Below, piece by piece: positions 6,512 to 11,940 of a DNA stretch of 11,940 nucleotides (position 1 is its first letter; the number at the start of each line of letters is the position of its first letter). The position numbers were made by a program, and so were the translations under genes. This DNA comes from Bacillota bacterium (GTDB taxonomy: Bacteria > Bacillota > Clostridia > Oscillospirales > Ruminococcaceae): the NCBI GenBank assembly GCA_023394255.1, contig JAEXAZ010000258.1, positions 1 through 11,940 on the forward strand. The letters are read 5' to 3'. The notes beneath the pieces are model-generated. The model did no database searches and had not been told where the DNA came from. It worked only from the letters and a program-made list of their open reading frames with translations.

Positions 6512-7198
6512 GTGGTTGTGACCGCTCTATTGGTAATGAGAGAAGACGAAGAACGAAGAAAGATTGCATCACAGCTGATCGACCGGGGGTTTCGGATCGC
6601 GGAGGCACAGGATGCGGAAACGGCTGCAATCATATTAAATGAAAATAACAGTATCATTCTGACGCTTGCCGAATTTTCCCTGGAAAAGGAACGCAATTTC
6701 CCGATCTGCAAGACAGCCCGTGGCAGCAGCCACAAAACATTCGTCCTTTTGTTCGGGTGTGAAACCGGCGAAGACGAGCTGCTTTGTTTCCGGCACGGAG
6801 CTGACGACTGCGTACGGGAACCTTTTGACCAGTCCCTGCTGCTCATGCGCATCGATAAGCTGACGCGTCCGGAAGGGGCCAACGAACAGGGCGACATCGT
6901 TTTGGGCGGGATACGGATCAGCCCCCGGGAGCATCTGGTGGAAATCGACGGCCAGCCCGTAATGTTGACGCAAAAGGAATTTGACCTCCTTTACTATTTC
7001 CTTGTAAACCGGAACCTTGCGCTTTCCCGCGAACAAATCCTGTTTTTTGTTTGGGACACCGATTACGAGGGCGGCGAGCGCATTGTTGACAGTTTTGTAA
7101 AATCCCTGCGCGATAAGCTGGGACCCTATCGGAAAAACCTGTGCACCGTCCGCAATGTCGGGTACAAGTTCGAATGGCGCATTTCAAAAACCGCATAG
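6512..7198 (+). CDS. Orphan OmpR-family regulator with receiver lacking the phospho-acceptor
   Basis: A 228-residue DNA-binding protein starting at GTG 6512, with AGGAGG at 6497-6502 and a 9-nt spacer; a second GTG at 6518 is less well placed. Residues about 4-115 align in outline with a receiver, and GADD at 96-99 is kept. The strand that should end in the phospho-acceptor Asp reads ILTLAEF (49-55) with no Asp there. The switch Thr is replaced near Gly82, and the KP lysine is Glu103 (REPF). Normal phosphorylation therefore looks impossible. The C-terminal winged helix (about 129-223) is intact: TQKEFDLLYYF, ERIVDSFVKSLRDKLG, RNVGYKFEW. It resembles that of the gene at 3414, including the recognition region, suggesting overlapping DNA sites. 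It follows the kinase after 189 nt with its own promoter region and faces the surface-protein genes across a shared terminator. Confidence 0.85.
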   Translation: MVVTALLVMREDEERRKIASQLIDRGFRIAEAQDAETAAIILNENNSIILTLAEFSLEKERNFPICKTARGSSHKTFVLLFGCETGEDELLCFRHGADDCVREPFDQSLLLMRIDKLTRPEGANEQGDIVLGGIRISPREHLVEIDGQPVMLTQKEFDLLYYFLVNRNLALSREQILFFVWDTDYEGGERIVDSFVKSLRDKLGPYRKNLCTVRNVGYKFEWRISKTA

Positions 7199-7210
7199 TG
7201 TCCAAAATAG

Positions 7211-7248
7211 AAAAACCGCCCGGCTGTGGAGGCAGCCGAGCGGTTTTT
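7211..7248. terminator. Bidirectional terminator between the regulator and the surface-protein gene
   Basis: AAAAACCGCCCGGCTG (7211-7226) pairs with CAGCCGAGCGGTTTTT (7233-7248) around a 6-nt loop. Flanking A and T runs make it work in both directions, ending both convergent transcripts. Confidence 0.9.
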
Positions 7249-7269
7249 ATCATTCAGTTTTGCTAAAGA

Positions 7270-8544
7270 TTATTTGGTGACTTTTTTGAATGCGATTGCG
7301 CCGGCAGCAGCCAGAGAAACAGCCGCGGCCACAACAGCAACATTCACCATGTCGGAAGAACCGGTGTTCGGGATTTCCTTGCCGGTGTCGACAGTCGTAT
7401 CGTCATCGCCGTCAACGTCTTCTTCGTCAACATCATCGTAAGCGACGTCGAGGTCCAGTTCGGTGTCGGAAATCACATAGGTGCCCAGGGTACGGGTCTT
7501 GATGCTCCAGCCTTCGATTTCGGTGGTGCCGTCATTGTCCTCGTCATAGGTGAACTTGTCGGTCACATCCACCAGATAACCGTCAGCATCTTTTTCATAG
7601 ATGAAGCAGTCTTCCGGATTGGGGGTGTAATCGTCGTCTTCATCCCACGGAATACCAAGGGTCAGGGTTGCGCGGGAGGTCGCCGGAATGGTTGCAGAAC
7701 CAACAAAGTCAAAGAACCAGAGGTCGGCGTTCACAGGATCGCCATACTCGGAATAGATCTCGGAATCGGACTTGGTGGACAGACGCGCATAGAACTTGGA
7801 AGCGTCGTCGTTAGCCTCAAAGAAGAGGCCCGCACGGTCGTCGCCCCAGATCAGGGTGTTGTCCTCGTTGTCGTCCGGGTCAAAATAGACGCGGTCGCCG
7901 CTGTCCGGGTTGTCGTCATTGGATGCTTTATCGTTGTTGATCCAGAAGGTGTAACTCATCTTGATTTCTTCCTTCTCATCCCATTCCTGATCATCATCAT
8001 TCAATCTTTTGGAACCGGACGCATTTTTGAAATCATCAGCTGAATCCTTCGCTTTAAAGGTGAACGTACCGTTGGATTTGATATCGGAAGTCGTGGTGGA
8101 ATCATTCAGATCGATCTTCAGATAAGAGGTACGGGTCAAATCGCCGAGCCTTTTATCCTCGACAACTTCTATCTTCTTGACCATGCTGCCGCCGTCGTCC
8201 TTATCAAGGTCGAACTTGAAGTAATCGTCATTGGTCAGAGATTCAAGAGAGATATTAGCGTCAGAATCCCCCACTACATAATTCATAGCATCGCCCAGCG
8301 GGATATACATGGTAATACCCGGAACCACACCATCAATGTTGATGCTGCCACCCTTTTTCACATAGTCATATTTTACATCGCCGTAAACATCATCATCATC
8401 ATTGCTGATGACTTCACCATCGGAATTGTAGACCTTCGTTAAACCACTAGGCCCCGAATCAAGCGAACTATCTGCCGCAAACGCGGGAACCGCCATTGCA
8501 GCCATCATCGCTCCGGCAAGAAGTGCCGAAAGAAATTTTCTCAT
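7270..8544 (-). CDS. Asp-rich secreted protein with IPNTG sortase-type anchor (paralogue of the upstream gene)
   Basis: A 424-residue protein exported by a clear signal peptide (basic start, hydrophobic core, cleavage likely after AFA at residue 23). The mature part is very rich in Asp, with stretches such as DDDDVYGD and DEDDDYTP, so it is strongly acidic and may bind calcium; no EF-hand or dockerin motif was made out. The C terminus has IPNTG (391-395), a hydrophobic span (399-419) and a KKVTK tail, the layout of an LPxTG-like sortase signal, so it is probably wall-anchored. It shares several blocks with the upstream protein: STK, FDFVG, PATSR/SATSR, VDVTDKFT and IKTRTLGTY. AAGGAGG lies 11 nt before the ATG. 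No good promoter was found in the 146-nt gap, so readthrough from the upstream gene is likely. I do not recognise the family; function is unknown beyond a surface role. Confidence 0.85.
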   Translation of the reverse strand: MRKFLSALLAGAMMAAMAVPAFAADSSLDSGPSGLTKVYNSDGEVISNDDDDVYGDVKYDYVKKGGSINIDGVVPGITMYIPLGDAMNYVVGDSDANISLESLTNDDYFKFDLDKDDGGSMVKKIEVVEDKRLGDLTRTSYLKIDLNDSTTTSDIKSNGTFTFKAKDSADDFKNASGSKRLNDDDQEWDEKEEIKMSYTFWINNDKASNDDNPDSGDRVYFDPDDNEDNTLIWGDDRAGLFFEANDDASKFYARLSTKSDSEIYSEYGDPVNADLWFFDFVGSATIPATSRATLTLGIPWDEDDDYTPNPEDCFIYEKDADGYLVDVTDKFTYDEDNDGTTEIEGWSIKTRTLGTYVISDTELDLDVAYDDVDEEDVDGDDDTTVDTGKEIPNTGSSDMVNVAVVAAAVSLAAAGAIAFKKVTK

Positions 8545-8585
8545 AGTTTCATAAACCTCCTTAAAAATTGGTTGATCATTTTTAT

Positions 8586-8614
8586 GTCAGGGAGCATCCT
8601 CCAATGCCCCGGAC
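8586..8614 (-). other. Hairpin in the gap between the two surface-protein genes
   Basis: On the minus strand GGGGCAT (8610-8604) pairs with ATGCTCC (8597-8591) with one G-T pair, and GTC/GAC (8614-8612 and 8588-8586) can close it. It is not followed by a T-run, so it may be a 5' RNA structure that affects stability or initiation of the downstream gene. Confidence 0.35.
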
Positions 8615-8617
8615 TTT

Positions 8618-8667
8618 TGATAAAAAGAGCTGAAAAGAGAAAGGGCGAGTGTGGAGAGTCACCCGCC
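8618..8667 (-). terminator. Probable leaky terminator after the promoter-proximal surface-protein gene
   Basis: On the minus strand GGCGGGTG (8667-8660) pairs with CACTCGCC (8651-8644) with one G-T pair. It is followed by a pyrimidine-rich tail with several T runs to about 8618. The T-run is interrupted, so partial readthrough into the gene at 8544 is plausible and would give unequal amounts of the two proteins. Confidence 0.5.
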
Positions 8668-8690
8668 TGCTTTGTCAGAAAAAGATACGA

Positions 8691-9869
8691 TTAGAAACGG
8701 CCGGTTCCGGGATTGGGCTTTTCATCATCTTCCGGAGCGGGCTCCGCAGTCTCTTCATCCGGGCTGGAAGCGGGGGCTTCCGCGAAGATGTAGGTGCCGA
8801 GGGTGCGGGTCTTGATGGTGAACACTTCGTCGCCGTCGTCGTTCTGGCCGGCGGTGAACTTATCGGTCACATCCACAAGAGCGCCGTCAACAACTTCATA
8901 GATGACAACATCTTCCGCCGGAACGGTCAGTTCATCCTCGTCCTCATCATAGAACGGGTTGTAGATGGTGAGCAGCGGACGGCTGGTCGCGGAAATGGTC
9001 GGATGGCCGACAAAATCAAAGATGTAAGCGTCCTGTCCGGCAAAGTTTTCCGCGTAATCTTCATCGCCCCACTTGGTGGACAGTTTCGGGAAATACTTGC
9101 TGACGTCGGAATCGCCCTCAAATTCGAGCATCGCGATATCGTCGTTTTCATCCTGCCAGGTAATGGTGTTGTCCTCATCCTTTTCCGGTTTCACAACGAC
9201 GCCGTCCGAACCGGCGTCAAAGGTCTCGTCATCCGTGTGAAGAGTCTTGTTGCTGACATGGGCGGTAAAATCAATGGTAAATTTGCTGCCCTTGGCAATC
9301 ACAATGGTTTCGCCGTCCTTGCCTTCAGCCTCTCTGCCTTCGTCAGTAATATCTTCTTTCGCGGTAAAGGTGACTTCCGGGCTGATCTTGAAGTCGTCAT
9401 CGGTATAGTCGTTGTTCAGCACGACATGGATGGCGTTTTCACGGTCAGTAGTGAAAGCAGAAGTTACTTCTTTGACAACATTTTTCTGCTGGAAAGTAAT
9501 CTTGCTGATGATCTTGGTATCGTCGTCGCCCTTGTCAAATTTTTTCTTGAACAGGTCGTCATCGCTCAACGCCTTTGCCAGATCAGAACCGCTTAAATCA
9601 ACCGTTGTAGAACCATCTTTCGCTGTAAACTCAGCGTTAATTCCTTCCATCGGAATCCAGATATCATCGGTCGGACGAAACTCACCGTCTGTAATCCTGT
9701 TGGTTGTTATGGTTTCATTGCCATCGTCATCATAAACATAATCTGAGCTAAACTTGACAGTATACTTATCGTCAAATTCCGTAGTATCCGTCGCATCAGC
9801 AAATACGCTGAGGCCGCCCATGGTCGCTACGCAGGTTCCCGCAAGAAGAGCTGCAATAACTTTCTTCAT
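8691..9869 (-). CDS. Asp-rich secreted protein, paralogue lacking the C-terminal anchor
   Basis: A 392-residue exported acidic protein: signal peptide MKKVIAALLAG..., cleavage likely after VFA at residue 24. The mature region is rich in Asp and Glu, with blocks shared with the neighbouring protein at 7270-8544 (DEDNTI, STKWGDEDY, FDFVGHPTISATSR, VDVTDKFT, IKTRTLGTY). It ends in a Pro/Glu-rich linker and then NPGTGRF. NPGTG (386-390) sits where the paralogue has IPNTG, but the hydrophobic span and basic tail are missing because a stop follows two residues later. It is therefore predicted to be released rather than anchored, unless NPGTG is a relic. A consensus-like promoter and a good reading frame suggest strong expression rather than a dead gene. 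AGGAG lies 13 nt before the ATG, a long spacer. Family and function are not recognised. Confidence 0.85.
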   Translation of the reverse strand: MKKVIAALLAGTCVATMGGLSVFADATDTTEFDDKYTVKFSSDYVYDDDGNETITTNRITDGEFRPTDDIWIPMEGINAEFTAKDGSTTVDLSGSDLAKALSDDDLFKKKFDKGDDDTKIISKITFQQKNVVKEVTSAFTTDRENAIHVVLNNDYTDDDFKISPEVTFTAKEDITDEGREAEGKDGETIVIAKGSKFTIDFTAHVSNKTLHTDDETFDAGSDGVVVKPEKDEDNTITWQDENDDIAMLEFEGDSDVSKYFPKLSTKWGDEDYAENFAGQDAYIFDFVGHPTISATSRPLLTIYNPFYDEDEDELTVPAEDVVIYEVVDGALVDVTDKFTAGQNDDGDEVFTIKTRTLGTYIFAEAPASSPDEETAEPAPEDDEKPNPGTGRF

Positions 9870-9944
9870 AGTTCTTTTTCCACTCCTAAAAAATCATTTT
9901 TTCTCATAAAGAGCTTCTCTCCATCGGCTCCTTTTGATGTCCTA

Positions 9945-9973
9945 ATTATAGATGCCCCAACTGGAAAAGTCAA
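9945..9973 (-). promoter_or_regulatory. Strong sigma-A promoter of the surface-protein genes
   Basis: On the minus strand TTGACT (9973-9968), exactly 17 nt, then TATAAT (9950-9945). The start should be near 9938, giving a leader of about 68 nt. It is the only good promoter for the tandem pair. Confidence 0.9.
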
Positions 9974-9977
9974 GCAC

Positions 9978-10008
9978 TTTTGTTACCGTTTTGTAACTAT
10001 TTTTGTAT
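9978..10008. promoter_or_regulatory. Three tandem ~11-bp repeats upstream of the surface-protein promoter
   Basis: Reading the plus strand: TTTTGTTAC (9978-9986), TTTTGTAAC (9989-9997) and TTTTTGTAT (10000-10008), with the shared G at 9982, 9993 and 10005, so spacing is 11 and 12 bp. The array begins 5 bp from the -35 box on its upstream side. This is the position and period expected for an OmpR/PhoB-family site. A near copy of the middle unit lies at 3278-3289. Confidence 0.5.
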
Positions 10009-10230
10009 AATAGTTCAGATATTCGCTCTAAATCGGCGCTTTCACGCCTTTCTATTTGTCAATATGCATAAATCGTGTAAATCCAGTGGTTGTTCTGTGC
10101 TGTTTATATGAATACTTTATGAATGGTTATTTCTGTATTTTTATTTGTACTTTTTATTCATAATATCTGCATAAATCCATCATATAAAATGAATCGTTAT
10201 TTAATAAATCCTGCATAATTTTATTTAAAA
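10009..10230. repeat. AT-rich gene-free stretch with short dispersed repeats
   Basis: There is no credible open frame. TGCATAAATC occurs at 10065 and 10168, with a partial copy TGCATAA at 10212. ATGAATGGTTATTT (10119-10132) recurs as ATGAATCGTTATTT (10189-10202). It may be an extended upstream control region of the surface-protein promoter or relic sequence; no function is shown. Confidence 0.4.
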
Positions 10231-10231
10231 C

Positions 10232-10275
10232 AGAAAAACAAAAGCGCCGCCGGACATTCCGTCCGGCGGTGCTTT
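10232..10275 (-). terminator. Intrinsic terminator of the sugar-kinase operon
   Basis: On the minus strand a 15-bp stem (10275-10261 with 10255-10241, one G-T or G-C wobble position) and a 5-nt loop are followed by TTTTGTTTTTCTG. It ends the transcript of the kinase gene. Confidence 0.85.
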
Positions 10276-10305
10276 CCTGATGCTATTGCCTTATTGTTCC
10301 CTTTT

Positions 10306-11253
10306 CTAACGAAAAAGCATTGCGGCTCCGATCATCCCCGCCTGATTTCCCAGCGTGCACGCTTCAATGCGGGTAACACCCGCGTCGCACCCGCCAAATG
10401 CCTGCGCATACGCTTTTTCGCGCAGAGGTATGAGCAGCGCGTCCCCCTCCCTGCTGATGCCGCCTCCCAGGCTGATTATTTCAGGTTGCAGGATATTGAT
10501 GATATTGGCGACCCCGCACGCGAGATAATCGATGTAGGCGTCCACCACCTCTCCGGCGGCCGCTTCGCCGCGCCTCATGGCCTCAAACGCCGTGCGCCCG
10601 TCAATTTTCCCGGTTTCAGCGGCAATCGCACCCATCAGGCTCTCCGGGGCGCGGCCGATTGCCTCCTTTGTAAAAGCAATCAGCGCGGTGGCGGAGGCAT
10701 ATGCTTCCAGACAGCCCCGCCGCCCGCAGGTACACAGGCGTCCTCCCTGTTCGATCACCATATGCCCGAACTCGGCGGCTCCGTAACGATGGCCGCTCCA
10801 GATCTGCGCATTTAACACGACGCCCGAGCCGACGCCCGTCCCCAAGGTAAGGATGACCGCACTTTGCGCACCCCTGGCGCTGCCCGCGTAGACCTCGCCC
10901 AGCGCCGCCACATTTGCGTCATTCCCCATCCGTACAGGCCGTCCTGTACGGCTTTGCAGGTAATCGCGCATGGGGAACTCACGCCAGTTCAGGTTGTTGG
11001 AATATTCCACGATTCCCGACCGCGGGTTGACCGTCCCCGGGCAGCCGATTCCGATTCCGGTGATGTCCGTCCAGCCCAGTCCCTCCTGTTTCAGGATTGC
11101 GGCGCATGCTTTCAGCAGATCGTCGCAGACCGCCTCCGCCGGGCGCGGCAGCGCCGTCGGGCAATCGGACTGTGCCAGAATCCGGCAAGCCTCGTCAACG
11201 ATACCCGCTTTTATGCTGGTTCCCCCGAGATCAACTCCGATATAATACTTCAT
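10306..11253 (-). CDS. ROK-family sugar kinase (glucokinase-like)
   Basis: A 315-residue cytoplasmic kinase of the ROK family, which phosphorylates a hexose with ATP. Visible parts: N-terminal phosphate-binding GVDLGGTSIKAG (6-17), catalytic Asp112 in GNDANVAALGE, the nucleotide-binding LGTGVGSGVV (137-146), and the ROK zinc-site block. That block has His164 in EFGHM and cysteines 174, 176 and 181 in CTCGRRGC, followed by LEAYAS. The length fits glucokinases (about 310-325), and no N-terminal helix-turn-helix is present, so it is an enzyme rather than a NagC/XylR-type repressor. AGGAGG ends 5 nt before the ATG and overlaps the stop codon of the upstream isomerase gene, so the two are translationally linked. 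Glucose is the likeliest substrate, but the isomerase next to it also fits mannose or fructose; specificity is not readable here. Confidence 0.93.
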   Translation of the reverse strand: MKYYIGVDLGGTSIKAGIVDEACRILAQSDCPTALPRPAEAVCDDLLKACAAILKQEGLGWTDITGIGIGCPGTVNPRSGIVEYSNNLNWREFPMRDYLQSRTGRPVRMGNDANVAALGEVYAGSARGAQSAVILTLGTGVGSGVVLNAQIWSGHRYGAAEFGHMVIEQGGRLCTCGRRGCLEAYASATALIAFTKEAIGRAPESLMGAIAAETGKIDGRTAFEAMRRGEAAAGEVVDAYIDYLACGVANIINILQPEIISLGGGISREGDALLIPLREKAYAQAFGGCDAGVTRIEACTLGNQAGMIGAAMLFR

Positions 11254-11262
11254 AGCCGCCTC

Positions 11263-11940
11263 CTAAAGCGTCGTAAACAGGAATGTGCCCCGGCCTGACA
11301 GCATAAACGCTGAAAGGCAGCTGGGGACGAACAGGTTGCCGCCTTTGCATACCGTTCTTTCAGCGCCGTTATAACAAATTTTCGCCTTCCCATCGATGCA
11401 AAGAATAAAAACAAAACTGCCGCCATCCATTTTGCGGGTATAACTGCCGCTAAGTTGAAGTTCTTCCACATTAAAATAATCGCACCGGGCCAGCCGGCGG
11501 ACGCCATAACCGGCGGTTTGTTCCAAAAACGCCGCGTTGGGCGCGCCCGCGTCTGCTGCCTTCAGGTCCGCTACCGCCAGCGCCTTTTCCAGATGCAGCG
11601 CCCGCGGTTTCCCGTCCGCATCCAGACGCCCATAGTCGTAGAGCCGGTAGGTTGTATTGGAATTCTGCTGGATTTCGGCAAGCAGAATTCCGGCTCCGAT
11701 TGCGTGAATCGTCCCGGCGGGAATAAAAAAGACATCCCCTTTTTTCACAGGCATATTCTGAAGGATTTCGGTAACGGTGCCGTCCGAAAGCCGGCGCCGC
11801 ATCTCCTCTTTGGAAGTTCCCCGCTTACATCCGAAATAGAGGAATGCGCCGGGTTCCGCGCCGAGGATGTACCACATTTCGGTTTTGCCCGGCCCGTTTT
11901 CGTTGCGCCGCGCATAAGCATCGTTCGGATGCACCTGGAT
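11263..11940 (-). CDS. manA: Mannose-6-phosphate isomerase, class I (5' end outside window)
   Basis: The minus-strand frame is open at the window edge, so the start is missing; 225 residues are visible. It interconverts mannose-6-phosphate and fructose-6-phosphate using zinc. The visible part starts inside the family signature IQVHPND, whose Gln and His are zinc ligands. It continues with the Glu ligand in KTEMWYIL and the final His ligand in PAGTIHAIG. The Firmicute-type IQQNSNTTYRLYDYGR follows, then a C-terminal cupin ending FLFTTL. GTG 11934 is internal to the signature and is not the start. The stop TAG (11265-11263) overlaps the ribosome site of the kinase gene, 9 nt from its ATG, so both form one operon. 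Together they would feed hexoses into glycolysis or supply mannose-6-phosphate for cell-surface polymers. Confidence 0.93.
   Translation of the reverse strand: MQVHPNDAYARRNENGPGKTEMWYILGAEPGAFLYFGCKRGTSKEEMRRRLSDGTVTEILQNMPVKKGDVFFIPAGTIHAIGAGILLAEIQQNSNTTYRLYDYGRLDADGKPRALHLEKALAVADLKAADAGAPNAAFLEQTAGYGVRRLARCDYFNVEELQLSGSYTRKMDGGSFVFILCIDGKAKICYNGAERTVCKGGNLFVPSCLSAFMLSGRGTFLFTTL

Noticed and set aside
8649..9596. Long plus-strand open frame of 315 codons opposite the secreted protein gene
   Set aside because: It is the antisense of an Asp-rich gene (GAC/GAT codons read as GTC/ATC), giving a Val/Ile/Phe-rich translation. It has no ribosome site, and the minus-strand frame has a signal peptide, promoter and paralogue.
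10009..10230. CRISPR array or mobile-element end
   Set aside because: Repeats are only 10-14 bp, occur two or three times with irregular spacing, and there are no transposase remnants or target-site duplications.
10306..10815. Plus-strand open frames opposite the ROK kinase
   Set aside because: They mirror a gene with full ROK motifs and have no ribosome site or family match.

Overview
The window (roughly half G+C) looks like the chromosome of a Gram-positive Firmicute, probably a Clostridia/Oscillospiraceae-type anaerobe. The reasons are AGGAGG-type ribosome binding sites ahead of nearly every gene, sigma-A promoters of the TTGACx-16/17-TATAAT type, hairpin-plus-T-run terminators, TTG and GTG starts, an IPNTG sortase-like anchor on a secreted protein, and a VanS-like histidine kinase. 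The genus is inference only; no rRNA or marker gene is present.

Layout. (1) 1-1233: the 5' part of an AraC-type sugar/effector-sensing regulator on the minus strand, behind a near-consensus promoter that overlaps palindromes, diverges from a HAD-family phosphatase that ends in a clear terminator. (2) 1358-2972: a stand-alone sodium:alanine/glycine symporter with its own promoter, TTG start and terminator. (3) 2965-3174: a gene-free block that reads on the minus strand as a consensus-like promoter, a chain of hairpins and a terminator-like 15-bp hairpin. It is a candidate small structured RNA. (4) 3291-7248: a signalling island with three OmpR/PhoB-type winged-helix proteins. The middle one is a canonical response regulator overlapping its histidine kinase by 4 nt. 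The two outer ones are similar to each other and have receiver domains that lost key phosphorylation residues. (5) 7270-9869, minus strand: two related, Asp-rich secreted proteins. The promoter-distal one keeps a C-terminal IPNTG anchor; the promoter-proximal one stops two residues after NPGTG. A strong promoter preceded by three tandem ~11-bp repeats drives them. (6) 10232-11940, minus strand: a ROK sugar kinase preceded by the C-terminal part of a type I mannose-6-phosphate isomerase, forming a sugar-phosphate operon.

How the parts may work together (inference): the signalling island converges on the surface-protein pair, and tandem ~11-bp repeats typical of OmpR/PhoB-family binding sites lie upstream of one orphan regulator (6394-6435), of the surface-protein promoter (9978-10008) and of the other orphan regulator (3266-3289). 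The last two share a C[CT]GTTTTGT[AT][AT]C word. This suggests a local circuit in which one or more of these regulators control an abundant acidic surface layer. The most unusual items are the pair of receiver-degenerate regulators flanking a true two-component system, the surface-protein pair with a lost anchor, and the candidate minus-strand RNA.
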